Of a stretch of 64,000 nt of DNA, positions 37,138-45,181 are shown piece by piece. The stretch covers positions 310,001 through 374,000 of the forward strand of contig JAJFJQ010000073.1 in assembly GCA_021773835.1 (NCBI GenBank), in the 5' to 3' direction. Each line of letters starts with the position of its first letter. Position 1 is the stretch's first letter. The position numbers and the translations under genes are program-made. The notes below the pieces were generated by a model. That model searched no databases and was not told the origin of the DNA. It saw nothing but the letters and a program-made list of their open reading frames with translations. The DNA is from Gammaproteobacteria bacterium. Its GTDB lineage: Bacteria; Pseudomonadota; Gammaproteobacteria; Ga0077536.

Positions 37138-38301
37138 TCAATAAGATCGGGGTAGATCTAGTTCGCGCTCGGCGATGTACGACAATATTAAGTTGGTCGA
37201 AATCGGTGCGATGCGGTAGAGACGCGCCTCGCGAAATTTCCGCTCGACATCGTATTCCTCAGCGATGCCGAATCCGCCGAAGGTTTGCACACAGACATCT
37301 GCCGCTTCCCACGAGGCCTCAGAGGCCAGCATTTTCGCCATGTTGGCCTCGGTCCCGCAGGGTTCGCCGCGGTCGTATAGCTCGGCCGCTTTGCGTAAGG
37401 TCAATTCAGCGGCGACGGTTTGTGCATACGCACGTGCTATCGGGAATTGTATGCCCTGGTTTTGTCCGATGGGGCGTCCAAATACTTTTCGCTCCCGTGC
37501 GTAATCGCTTGCCTTTTTTATAAACCAACGCGCGTCGCCAATGCATTCGGCCGCGATCAGAATGCGCTCTGCGTTCATTCCAGAGAGGATGTATTTAAAA
37601 CCCTTACCTTCTTCACCGATCAAGCTATCGGCGGGTATCGACAAGTCGTCGTAGAAAATTTCTGTGGTCGAGTGATTGATCATGGTACGAATGGGATTAA
37701 TCGTCATGCCGTTGCCCAAGGCATCACGCATATCGATGAGAAATACCGAAAGTCCCTCGGATCGCTTTTTGACTTGGTCTTTCGGAGTTGTACGAGCGAG
37801 CAATACCATTAGATCGGAATGTTCCGCGCGCGATGTCCAAACTTTCTGCCCGTTGACCAAATAACCGTCGCCACTGCGCACCGCCATCGTAGAAATGCTG
37901 GTGGTATCCGTACCGGCGGTCGGCTCGGTAACGCCAAAGGCTTGTAGGCGCAGGTCTCCGCTCGCGATACCCGGGAGATAGCGCTGTTTCTGTTCGTCGC
38001 TACCATGACGCAATACCGTGCCCATGGTGTACATCTGTGCGTGGCAAGCGCCGGCGTTACCCCCAAATTCGTGAATTGCTGTAAGGATTTCGGCACCCAT
38101 CGATAACGGCAAGCCGCTGCCGCCGTATTCCTCTGGAATCAATGAGGCCAAAAGGCCAAGTTCAGTTAGCGCGTTGACAAATTCAGTCGGATATTTTCTA
38201 GCGCGGTCTTTTTCACGCCAATACTCGCCTGGATAGTCGTCGCATACTTTTTTTACGGTATCCCTGAGCTGGGATATCAATTCGATATTTTCGGTCGACA
38301 T
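37138..38301 (-). CDS. Acyl-CoA dehydrogenase family protein with atypical active site
   Basis: A 387-residue ACAD with the FAD-binding segments FGVTEPTAGTDTTSIST and VNGQKVWTSRA, and ARERKVFGRPIGQNQGIQF. At the C-terminus, where MCAD-type enzymes have the catalytic Glu in YEGT-x-EI, this protein reads RIAPISTNLILSYIAE, so the usual base is absent. Many proteobacterial ACADs have this variant, and the real base may lie elsewhere. It starts the ACAD-ALDH-CoA-transferase-MaoC unit. Its start codon lies 12 bases past a terminator-like hairpin that ends the upstream hydrolase gene. Confidence 0.9.
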   Translation of the reverse strand: MSTENIELISQLRDTVKKVCDDYPGEYWREKDRARKYPTEFVNALTELGLLASLIPEEYGGSGLPLSMGAEILTAIHEFGGNAGACHAQMYTMGTVLRHGSDEQKQRYLPGIASGDLRLQAFGVTEPTAGTDTTSISTMAVRSGDGYLVNGQKVWTSRAEHSDLMVLLARTTPKDQVKKRSEGLSVFLIDMRDALGNGMTINPIRTMINHSTTEIFYDDLSIPADSLIGEEGKGFKYILSGMNAERILIAAECIGDARWFIKKASDYARERKVFGRPIGQNQGIQFPIARAYAQTVAAELTLRKAAELYDRGEPCGTEANMAKMLASEASWEAADVCVQTFGGFGIAEEYDVERKFREARLYRIAPISTNLILSYIAERELDLPRSY

Positions 38302-38312
38302 AGACCACTCCC

Positions 38313-38344
38313 ATAAAAAAAACGCCCGCTTGAGTACGGGCGTT
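38313..38344 (-). terminator. Terminator hairpin directly before the ACAD ribosome site
   Basis: On the minus strand the stem AACGCCCG / CGGGCGTT (8 pairs, 8-base loop, 38321-38344) is followed by a run of eight T (38315-38322). The ACAD ribosome site GGGAG (38308-38312) begins 2 bases later and its ATG is at 38299-38301. The hairpin ends the SCP2/hydrolase transcript, or acts as an attenuator controlling read-through into the ACAD unit. The structure is seen; regulation is inferred. Confidence 0.8.
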
Positions 38345-38400
38345 GAATCTCAACTAACGTTTATATATTTTTATCGTGGTGTGGTTTTTATTATTCAGCG

Positions 38401-39246
38401 CTATGCGGCCAGTATCTTCTCTAGTACTGGCATCAGGTAATTGTTAAATACGTCGGGGTTTTCCGACATCGGGAAGTGTCCAATCTCTTCCATGATGATG
38501 CACTCGGAATTTTTCGATTTCTTTGCAACCTCTTCGGTCATATCCGGGGTGCAGGCAAAGTCGTAGACGCCGGTCATGTAATACATCGGGACCTTGCCAG
38601 AAAGTTTTTCGGTCTTTCCTCGGAAGTCATGATCGACGCTATAGAAATATAGATCGCCCTTGAATACGCCCGGACCGCCTTGGGAGTAATACCACCATGT
38701 TTCCCAGCGATATTTGTCTGGGCTTTGCGGCGCCATCAGTCCAAATATGGATGTCGCACAGGTTTCTCCACCATGGATATGGGAGTGCCGCAGCCAATCT
38801 AAGTGCCAACCCGGTGAATACTCGCAAGCCTCGATAGCGATCAAAGCACGCAACTCGTTTTCGTATTGTTCGGCGAGGTGTAGGCAGATATTACCGCCCA
38901 TAGAACTCCCCATGATGACGGGTTTGTCGAGTCCGAGTTCGCGACAAAATGCCATCAAAATGCCGCTATAGAATTTTGCGGTCAGCTTGTACTCTTCATC
39001 CTCTTTGTACCAATCATACGGTGGGATTGATTTCCCGTGTCGAGGTAGGTCAAGCGCAATCACGCGGAAATTCTTATTGATTTTTTCATCGCACAATTGA
39101 TGACGCCACTCGCGGCCGTCGGTGCCGGCGGTGTGCAGACAGACCATCGGGATCCCTTCGCCGGCTTCCTCGTAGTAGATCCGGTATTCCTCGCCCTCAA
39201 AGGGGACCCAAATATAGCGTCCAACTATCGGTTCAATCTTCGCCAC
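38401..39246 (-). CDS. Alpha/beta hydrolase (module B)
   Basis: A 281-residue alpha/beta-hydrolase: oxyanion-loop CLHTAGTDGREWRHQ, LDLPRHGKS, nucleophile elbow GSSMGG (about residues 113-118), acid in TGVYDFACT and catalytic His in EEIGHFPMSENP (about residue 260). The CLHTAGTDGREW opening resembles the second hydrolase at 40622 (CIHTAGACSLEYQ), indicating paralogues. It starts 24 bases after the SCP2-like gene at 39271. It is probably cytoplasmic and hydrolyses an ester, lactone or C-C bond. Confidence 0.87.
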   Translation of the reverse strand: MAKIEPIVGRYIWVPFEGEEYRIYYEEAGEGIPMVCLHTAGTDGREWRHQLCDEKINKNFRVIALDLPRHGKSIPPYDWYKEDEEYKLTAKFYSGILMAFCRELGLDKPVIMGSSMGGNICLHLAEQYENELRALIAIEACEYSPGWHLDWLRHSHIHGGETCATSIFGLMAPQSPDKYRWETWWYYSQGGPGVFKGDLYFYSVDHDFRGKTEKLSGKVPMYYMTGVYDFACTPDMTEEVAKKSKNSECIIMEEIGHFPMSENPDVFNNYLMPVLEKILAA

Positions 39247-39270
39247 AAAAATTCTCCAAACTGTTCCTGC

Positions 39271-39678
39271 TTAAATTTCGCGCATGCGGTCGAGGGCCCA
39301 GGTGAAGGCACGCATGTTCTGCCACATCACCATTTGGTCACCCTCTAATGTCACCCGGCCATGCAACGGATGGCCCATCGCCCAAATATCGTTGTACATC
39401 GGCGGCGGTACAGGTTGGCAAAACTTTTCCCAGCTAGCAGCGGGGCCTTTTACGGCGAGTTGATAGCAGCTCTCAGGACCTATCTCGTCAGAAAAATCGG
39501 CGATTTTGCCCTTCACGAATGAGACGACGAAGTGTTTGTCGCCAAATCCAAGCAGCATATCGGCCGTGAAATGCTTACCAATCCAGCTCATCGGTCCGTT
39601 GTTATTGACGGCATCCTGCCAACGCTTCATCCATTCTCGATCAAACATTACTAGGTCCTCTACGTTTTCTGCGGTCAC
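39271..39678 (-). CDS. SCP2-like small lipid-binding protein (module B)
   Basis: A 135-residue protein with the feel of an SCP2/sterol-carrier fold: a helix (MFDREWMKRWQDAVN), then strands (LLGFGDKHFVVSFVKGKIADFSDE), SCYQLAVKGPAASWEKFCQP, and WAMGHPLHGRVTLEGDQMVMWQNMRAFTWALDRM. The pattern matches the SCP2-like protein at 40183 (ILLQVDADQLWLKIYKGKVIDHD; KLSGTEASWNLLLEG). It is upstream of a hydrolase in the same order as that second pair. A hydrophobic-ligand or acyl-CoA-binding helper role is inferred. Confidence 0.7.
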   Translation of the reverse strand: MTAENVEDLVMFDREWMKRWQDAVNNNGPMSWIGKHFTADMLLGFGDKHFVVSFVKGKIADFSDEIGPESCYQLAVKGPAASWEKFCQPVPPPMYNDIWAMGHPLHGRVTLEGDQMVMWQNMRAFTWALDRMREI

Positions 39679-40182
39679 CCCAGACGGGGGGCAGATGAGA
39701 CCATGAGTGCCGAATCGCTGTCAATACTCATCCGGACTAGTGTTCGGCTTTAACATTAGCGTTTGTGCGAAATGTAAACGAAACGAAACGCAGTGTATTA
39801 TTTTGTTCAAATTAGAACTCCTATAATTTTTAATGTGTTAGGTGATTGACTGTATCTAACTTGTAATCATGTACTCGATCGGTCCTCGGATATCGCCACG
39901 TATTCGGGCGCCGAGCGCGACTCGAAGTGTCATCTTGGCCGACGCTGGAGCGAGGAGGTCCGAGGGGCTTTCCCCCGGGAATATTGCACAGCGGTCCCCA
40001 GGTCGACGTCGATGGATTCTGTGATCGTCACCCTCGAAACCCTTCAGATCCGCTGGGCCCGTCGAACCTTGAAATTCACTTGCAGCACGTGGACAATGCC
40101 GCCCGGCGTTTTGCACTGCAACCACGCAAGACCTCAACGTTCACACACGATTACAGAACCAACCCGTTAGGAGCTGGGGCAC
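39679..40182. other. Divergent 504-base region between two SCP2-hydrolase modules
   Basis: No convincing gene. The left part (about 39740-39870) is AT-rich with TATAAT-like sequence (CCTATAATTTTTAATG near 39822-39837) and probably holds promoters. The right part (about 39880-40180) is GC-rich; overlapping open frames on both strands there have no recognisable protein and look like an untranslated leader. GGAGC just before 40183 is the ribosome site of the next gene. Confidence 0.4.
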
Positions 40183-40608
40183 ATGTCTTTCATTGCAGAT
40201 CCCGCTTTGCAACAGCGCTTCATCGAAGCGCTCAATGCCAGCGAAGAATTCAATATCCAAGCCCTCGCGTTCGACGGATCCATCCTATTGCAGGTCGACG
40301 CTGATCAACTGTGGTTAAAAATTTATAAGGGTAAAGTCATTGATCACGACCAAGCCGCGCCGGTCTTCGGCTATACGTTTAAACTGTCCGGAACAGAGGC
40401 CTCATGGAACCTGCTACTCGAAGGTAAACGTCGATGGGCTGATCTAACGTTCCCGGGAACGCGTTATTTCGACAATGACCCTGAGCTGAAGACGGTCGGT
40501 CAGGTGCATGTCGATATCGCAACAGAAGGTAATCTGCTTGAGGCCGCGCGGTTGACAGAGGCGGTATTCGTTTTGGCATATGCGCTGCGTGACGTAGCGA
40601 ACCCGTAA
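40183..40608 (+). CDS. SCP2-like small lipid-binding protein (module A)
   Basis: A 141-residue protein resembling SCP2 domains: helix LQQRFIEALNASEEF, strands ILLQVDADQLWLKIYKGKVIDHD, FTFKLSGTEASWNLLLEGKRRW as the core, and a helical tail RLTEAVFVLAYALRDVA. It is 13 bases upstream of the hydrolase at 40622, and the pair mirrors the minus-strand pair at 39678-38401. I infer that the SCP2-like protein presents a hydrophobic substrate to the hydrolase or neighbouring oxidoreductase. Confidence 0.7.
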   Translation: MSFIADPALQQRFIEALNASEEFNIQALAFDGSILLQVDADQLWLKIYKGKVIDHDQAAPVFGYTFKLSGTEASWNLLLEGKRRWADLTFPGTRYFDNDPELKTVGQVHVDIATEGNLLEAARLTEAVFVLAYALRDVANP

Positions 40609-40621
40609 GGAGGCAAGCACT

Positions 40622-41458
40622 ATGGCAACCCCTGAAGACATCCGCGGGCACTACATTAAGGTCAACGGGACGCGTACCTTTTTTGATGAGATTGGTGAAG
40701 GACAACCGCTGGTCTGTATTCACACGGCTGGCGCGTGTTCGCTTGAATACCAATATGTGTTGCCACTTTATGCAGAACAGGGATTTCATGCGTTTGCCCT
40801 GGATTTGCCCGGGCACTCACGATCTTATCCAGTCGAGTGGAAGGCCCACCGTTCAATCCATGAGCATGCGGAATTTGTCCACGCATTCATCACAAGCCTA
40901 GGCTTACAGAACCCAGTGATCGCGGGATGTTCTATCGGCGGCGATATCACCTTCGATTATGCAGTGCATCATTGGCCTGAAATGGCGGCGGGTATCCCAA
41001 TGGAAGGACTCGGCCGATCACCAACATTTCCGACGCCGACTCAGCTAACACACCCTTCATGGGGACCGGGCTGGCAGGATCAAATGGAACGTGCCGCAAT
41101 CGAGTCGCTAAATTGGGGCTGTTCCGCAGAGAAGATTGAAGAATTAAGGTGGCAGCATCGCAACGCGCAAGTCAGCGCGGTCGGAGATTTGGAAGCGTGG
41201 TCCAAGCACGACGTGCTCGACCAGCTCAAGCAGGTTGAATGCCCAATGCTGGTTATCCGTGGCGACGACGATTTTTGGGTGCCAAAAGAACTCGTCGATG
41301 AATCGGCGGCAGCCTTACCCAACGGGGAAGCAATTCACCTACCAAACATAGGGCATTATCCAATGTTTGAAGATCCGCAATTGATCGCTGACTTGACCGC
41401 CGACTTCTGCCGCAAGCATGGCATTTTACCCGGCGAAGATGCCGCATCTGTCGCCTGA
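40622..41458 (+). CDS. Alpha/beta hydrolase (module A)
   Basis: A 278-residue alpha/beta-hydrolase: CIHTAGACSLEYQYVLPLY, ALDLPGHSRS, nucleophile elbow AGCSIGGD (about residues 100-107; the nucleophile is Ser in CSIGG), acid in IRGDDDFWVPKEL and His in LPNIGHYPMFEDP (about residue 242). AGGAGG lies just before the ATG. It is paralogous to the hydrolase at 38401 in overall pattern. It is followed on the same strand by an F420-type LLM oxidoreductase. Confidence 0.88.
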   Translation: MATPEDIRGHYIKVNGTRTFFDEIGEGQPLVCIHTAGACSLEYQYVLPLYAEQGFHAFALDLPGHSRSYPVEWKAHRSIHEHAEFVHAFITSLGLQNPVIAGCSIGGDITFDYAVHHWPEMAAGIPMEGLGRSPTFPTPTQLTHPSWGPGWQDQMERAAIESLNWGCSAEKIEELRWQHRNAQVSAVGDLEAWSKHDVLDQLKQVECPMLVIRGDDDFWVPKELVDESAAALPNGEAIHLPNIGHYPMFEDPQLIADLTADFCRKHGILPGEDAASVA

Positions 41459-41576
41459 GTGATCTGCGGTGATCGAAGTATTCTCAGCAATTCATGAACG
41501 CATCGGGAAATCTCCTTGGTAAGGATCCGATGCTAGTTAACAATCATCCTAATTGAAGGTGGTGGAGGATTAAACA

Positions 41577-42647
41577 ATGGATTTTGGTTTCGTATTTATG
41601 GGTGATTGTCACATCCATCCTGAGGTCAAATACGCAGAGGACCATGGCTTTTCCCATGCTTGGCTATATGACACGCAAATGCTTGGCAGTGAAGTCTATG
41701 CTGCGCTCGCGCTATGTGCCGATAGGACTAGTACGATCAAGCTCGGCCCTGGGGTGACCAATCCAGCGTCCCGTATTGCACCGTTGAGCGCTTGTGGCAT
41801 GGCAACGATTAATTCGTTGGCACCAGGTCGGGCCATCATGGGCATTGGGACGGGCAACACAACCCGACGGACAATGGGTATGCCGGCGGCCCGAGTAGCT
41901 GAATTAGAAGACCACGTTCGTGTCTGTCGGGATCTTTTTGCCGGTGAAATCACCGACTACAGCGAAGGCGACCGGCACCGAAAAATTAAGTTTCTAAATC
42001 CGGACCTGGGCTTCATCAATATAGAAAATAAGATCCCGATCTACATCTCTGCGAGCGGACCTCGGGTTGCGCAACTCGCTGGTCGCGTTGCCGACGGCGT
42101 TATCTTGTTTGGTGCGGTGAGTCCCTCGATCGTCAAATGGATGATCGGTCACGTGCGTAAGGGTGCAGAAGAGGCAGGTCGTAATCCCGACGATGTCTAC
42201 GTATTGTCGATGACGGCTTTTTATCTCACCAACAGCGACGAAGAAATTGAGACCCGCGCGGTGCGAGAGGCTGTCGGGCCAATGGTTGCCTCAAGTAGTA
42301 ATATCTTCGCGCTTTCGTGCCATAAAGACCCATCTGCGCTACCTGCTGATCTGCGCGATGAGCTAATGGAGTTTGTTGGCGTTTACCGCGAACCAGATGC
42401 GCCAGTCGAAACGCGCCACCTAAAGCTGTACAGCGGCTATTTGCAGCATCTTAAAGACGAGCATGAAGCGTTGATGACGAAGAAAATCATTCAAGCAACG
42501 ACTCTTACGGGTACCAAACAAGAAGTCATAGGGATGATCGAAGAGATGCGGGATGCCGGGGTTAACCAGATCGCTATCCAGCCGATCCTCGAGACTCGCT
42601 CGGTCGTGGACCAGGTTGCCAAGGAGATCATGCCGAGCTTTAAATAA
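41577..42647 (+). CDS. LLM-class oxidoreductase, probably F420-dependent (Mer-like)
   Basis: A 356-residue luciferase-family TIM barrel. YAEDHGFSHAWLYDTQMLG, IKLGPGVTNPASRIAPLSACGMATINSLAPGRAIMGIGTGNTTRR (about residues 57-100) and PIYISASGPRVAQLAGRVADGVILFGAV are typical of the F420-dependent methylene-H4MPT reductase-like branch. No flavin reductase is adjacent, while F420 biosynthesis genes are 11 kb away, so F420H2 use is likely but inferred. It follows the SCP2/hydrolase module on the same strand. Confidence 0.88.
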   Translation: MDFGFVFMGDCHIHPEVKYAEDHGFSHAWLYDTQMLGSEVYAALALCADRTSTIKLGPGVTNPASRIAPLSACGMATINSLAPGRAIMGIGTGNTTRRTMGMPAARVAELEDHVRVCRDLFAGEITDYSEGDRHRKIKFLNPDLGFINIENKIPIYISASGPRVAQLAGRVADGVILFGAVSPSIVKWMIGHVRKGAEEAGRNPDDVYVLSMTAFYLTNSDEEIETRAVREAVGPMVASSSNIFALSCHKDPSALPADLRDELMEFVGVYREPDAPVETRHLKLYSGYLQHLKDEHEALMTKKIIQATTLTGTKQEVIGMIEEMRDAGVNQIAIQPILETRSVVDQVAKEIMPSFK

Positions 42648-42666
42648 ACGGCGGCGACCCGACTAT

Positions 42667-42702
42667 GTAACCGGAGACCGCGCAAGCACGATCTCCGGTT
42701 AC
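42667..42702. terminator. Inverted repeat between convergent genes, probable terminator
   Basis: GTAACCGGAGA (42667-42677) and TCTCCGGTTAC (42692-42702) form a perfect 11-base stem with a 14-base loop between the convergent LLM (ends 42647) and MIase-like (ends 42719) genes. There is no T-run, so it may act as a weak or RNA-stabilising hairpin. Confidence 0.6.
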
Positions 42703-42718
42703 AGTGGATCACCGATCG

Positions 42719-43039
42719 TTAACCTTTGGATAGGGTCTTTAAGTGCTCTGCCCAATTCGCATAAGGCCGCAGCGGCGTCCATGTGAGTTCCGGTGCGATG
42801 TGTGCGTAACCCAAGCTCCATATTGGGAGGGCATGAATGGCCTCGTCCATCTGGTCACCGTTGTCGAGATCGAGGATTGCGATAACCTCATATTTCCCTG
42901 CGACCTTCCAAATGTGTTTGATGGCGCCAGCTTTTACTGCCTCCAAAGCGGCCACCGATTCCTTACGCCACACCTCAAAAAACTCTGAGTTAGACGCACT
43001 TTCCGGCTTAACGATTTTGGCGTGAAACAATAATTCCAT
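42719..43039 (-). CDS. Muconolactone delta-isomerase-like protein
   Basis: A 106-residue ferredoxin-like alpha/beta protein. MELLFHAKIVKPES, the helix EVWRKESVAALEAVKAG, KHIWKVAGKYEVIAILDLDNGDQMDEAIHALPIWSLGYAHIAPEL and the Pro-rich end match the small MIase domain family (W-x-V-x-G-Y and ALP-x-W/F). True muconolactone isomerase activity is doubtful because no other catechol-pathway gene is near; many relatives are uncharacterised. The frame is open 20 codons further; ATG 43039 gives the family start. Confidence 0.78.
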   Translation of the reverse strand: MELLFHAKIVKPESASNSEFFEVWRKESVAALEAVKAGAIKHIWKVAGKYEVIAILDLDNGDQMDEAIHALPIWSLGYAHIAPELTWTPLRPYANWAEHLKTLSKG

Positions 43040-43139
43040 TGTCGAATCCTCATTGAAAATTAGGGCTGCCAACATACCGCGCAGGTATTGGACGTGCAAT
43101 CGGGGCGTTCAACACGGCCGGCATTGTGAGGGGGCCGTG

Positions 43140-43634
43140 TTAGATCGAATCCAAGATCGCCTGGTTGTCCCGGCGACGTTTCTCGTTCGGATCTTGAACT
43201 GCTGGAACGTTCTGAATTTCGGCGATGTATGCGTCGGGGAATCGATTTAATTCCGTGCCTCTCAGCACGAACGCGTGGTACCAATCGTATGGTTGAAGCG
43301 CGTCGTCAATGTGAGATGGTTCGGCGAGGTAGACCCAGGCCTCGCCAAATCTCGGAAGCTCGATACGGACATCATGGTAGCCCTTGCCGACGCCTTCAAT
43401 CGCATCAAGGCGCTGTTTCCGCTCGCTTGAAAATTCATAGACTGCTCCGTAAGCGACACTCGACGGGTCAGCGATAAGATTGCATTTGCCAGAGCCGTCG
43501 TTGCCATATTTGTGGAAGCGTAAACTCCAGCCAGGTAGCTCTGTTGTTCCTAGCTTGGTGATCGTGCCGAGGCGCGCACTGATTCTGGCGGGATGTAGGT
43601 TTGAACCATATGCAAGGTAGCGGATCGTTGGCAT
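43140..43634 (-). CDS. Gamma-glutamylcyclotransferase-like (AIG2/GGCT fold) protein
   Basis: A 164-residue protein with the GGCT signature RYLAYGSNLHPARI at residues 4-17, the catalytic Glu region LDAIEGVGKGYH (Glu about residue 81) and AWVYLAEP. It would release 5-oxoproline from a gamma-glutamyl amine or peptide. Its partner is unknown. It stands alone on the minus strand next to a 294-base spacer. Confidence 0.87.
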   Translation of the reverse strand: MPTIRYLAYGSNLHPARISARLGTITKLGTTELPGWSLRFHKYGNDGSGKCNLIADPSSVAYGAVYEFSSERKQRLDAIEGVGKGYHDVRIELPRFGEAWVYLAEPSHIDDALQPYDWYHAFVLRGTELNRFPDAYIAEIQNVPAVQDPNEKRRRDNQAILDSI

Positions 43635-43928
43635 GGTTTTTGAAGTAGGCCCCGAAGCATTCGGATGATTGCGGATTATATCGCTACGTCTTTCCGGTGA
43701 AAGCCGGGGTTCACATAACCTATTATCAGCTGGTGCGGTTCGATGGCCGCTACGTGATTGGCGAATTCACCTCAGCATAGATTCCGGCTTTTACCAGCAT
43801 AACGTGGCATGAGCTAAAGGCGGATTTAAGCGGGAATCACTGGCTGATAGCTGCAACTACAACCATACACACCCTCCTTGGCGCCGTGCTAATCTACCGG
43901 CAATTCACAACCATGAGCAAAAAATCCG

Positions 43929-45095
43929 ATGACTGATGCGGCAGAAACATTTTCCGATGATGATGAAAACCAGGTACTTGATGCGATCCGAGTGTGGCTA
44001 GATAAAGAAGTCCGTCCGGAGGTGAAACATTTCGATCACGATGACGAATATCCGCACGAAATCGTCCAGCAGATGAAGGAAATGGGCTTGTTCGGGTTGA
44101 TGTACGCGCCTGAAGACGGCGGCCTTGGTATGTCCGCGAGTGCCTACGCTAGAGTGATCACGCTCATAACGGAGACCTGGATGAGCCTCGCGGGGGTAAT
44201 CAACACGCATATGATGCTCGGCGTATTGATTGGTCGCTTTGGGACGGACGCGCAGAAGGCACATTTTCTGCCGAAACTTGCGAGTGCTGAACTGCACGGC
44301 GTGCTGTGTTTAACCGAGCCCGATGCGGGCACGGACCTACAAGGAATTAAAACGGTGGCCAAAAAAGACGGGGACCAATATGTGCTGAATGGCTCCAAGA
44401 TGTGGATCACCAATGGTATGTACGGCAGCCTCTATGCCGTGTTGACGAAAACCGATCCCAGTGCCACCCCGGCACATAAGGGCATGACATTATTTCTCGC
44501 CGAACGCGGTCCGGGTTTCAATGTTGATGGCAAGCTTAAGAAGCTTGGCTACCGCGCGCTCGAAAGTGTTGCCTTAAGCTTTAGTGACTTTCGAATTGAC
44601 GCCGACCGGATCCTGGGTGGTGAAGAAGGCCATGGCTTCCATCATGCCGTCGGCGGACTGGAATTAGGTAGGATCAATGTTGCGGCTCGCGGGGTTGGGA
44701 TAGCCCGTGCGGCGATGAACGATGCAGTGCGTTACTCGCAGGAACGTACAACTTTTGGTAAGCCAATCTGCGAGCACCAATCGATACAGATCAAGCTTGC
44801 AGATATGGCTACTCGGGTTGAGGCCTCGCGCTTACTGGTCGAACAAGCCGCTGGCAAATACGACCGCGGCGAACGCTGTGACATGGAGGCAGGTATGGCG
44901 AAATTATTTGCATCCGAATCCGCATTGTCGAATGCCACCGAAGCGATGCGGGTGCACGGTGGCTACGGTTACTCCGAAGAATTTGATATCGAGCGCTATT
45001 ATCGCGATGCGCCACTAATGTGCATTGGAGAGGGAACCAACGAGATCCAGCGGGTGCTAATTGCACGGCAACTGGTCAAACGCAACCCAGTTTGA
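43929..45095 (+). CDS. Acyl-CoA dehydrogenase (canonical active site)
   Basis: A 388-residue ACAD with the normal family pattern: CLTEPDAGTDLQGIKT, LNGSKMWITNG, ARAAMNDAVRYSQERTTFGKPICEHQSIQIKLADM, HGGYGYSEEFDIERYYRDA, and the catalytic Glu in CIGEGTNEIQRVLIARQL (about residue 370). It oxidises an acyl-CoA to the 2-enoyl-CoA using FAD and passes electrons to ETF. The substrate is unknown. It is followed by the enolase-superfamily gene on the same strand. Confidence 0.93.
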   Translation: MTDAAETFSDDDENQVLDAIRVWLDKEVRPEVKHFDHDDEYPHEIVQQMKEMGLFGLMYAPEDGGLGMSASAYARVITLITETWMSLAGVINTHMMLGVLIGRFGTDAQKAHFLPKLASAELHGVLCLTEPDAGTDLQGIKTVAKKDGDQYVLNGSKMWITNGMYGSLYAVLTKTDPSATPAHKGMTLFLAERGPGFNVDGKLKKLGYRALESVALSFSDFRIDADRILGGEEGHGFHHAVGGLELGRINVAARGVGIARAAMNDAVRYSQERTTFGKPICEHQSIQIKLADMATRVEASRLLVEQAAGKYDRGERCDMEAGMAKLFASESALSNATEAMRVHGGYGYSEEFDIERYYRDAPLMCIGEGTNEIQRVLIARQLVKRNPV

Positions 45096-45181
45096 GGCGG
45101 GAGACTCTGCGAAGTAGGGCTATGGTGGAGAACACCTCGATCGGTGAACTTGCGTAGGTCTGCGGTTGGATATTGACGCAA

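Noticed and set aside
39856-40304. Overlapping open frames on both strands in the gap between the SCP2-like genes
   Set aside because: They overlap one another, run into the real gene at 40183, and have Arg/Pro-rich translations without family features.
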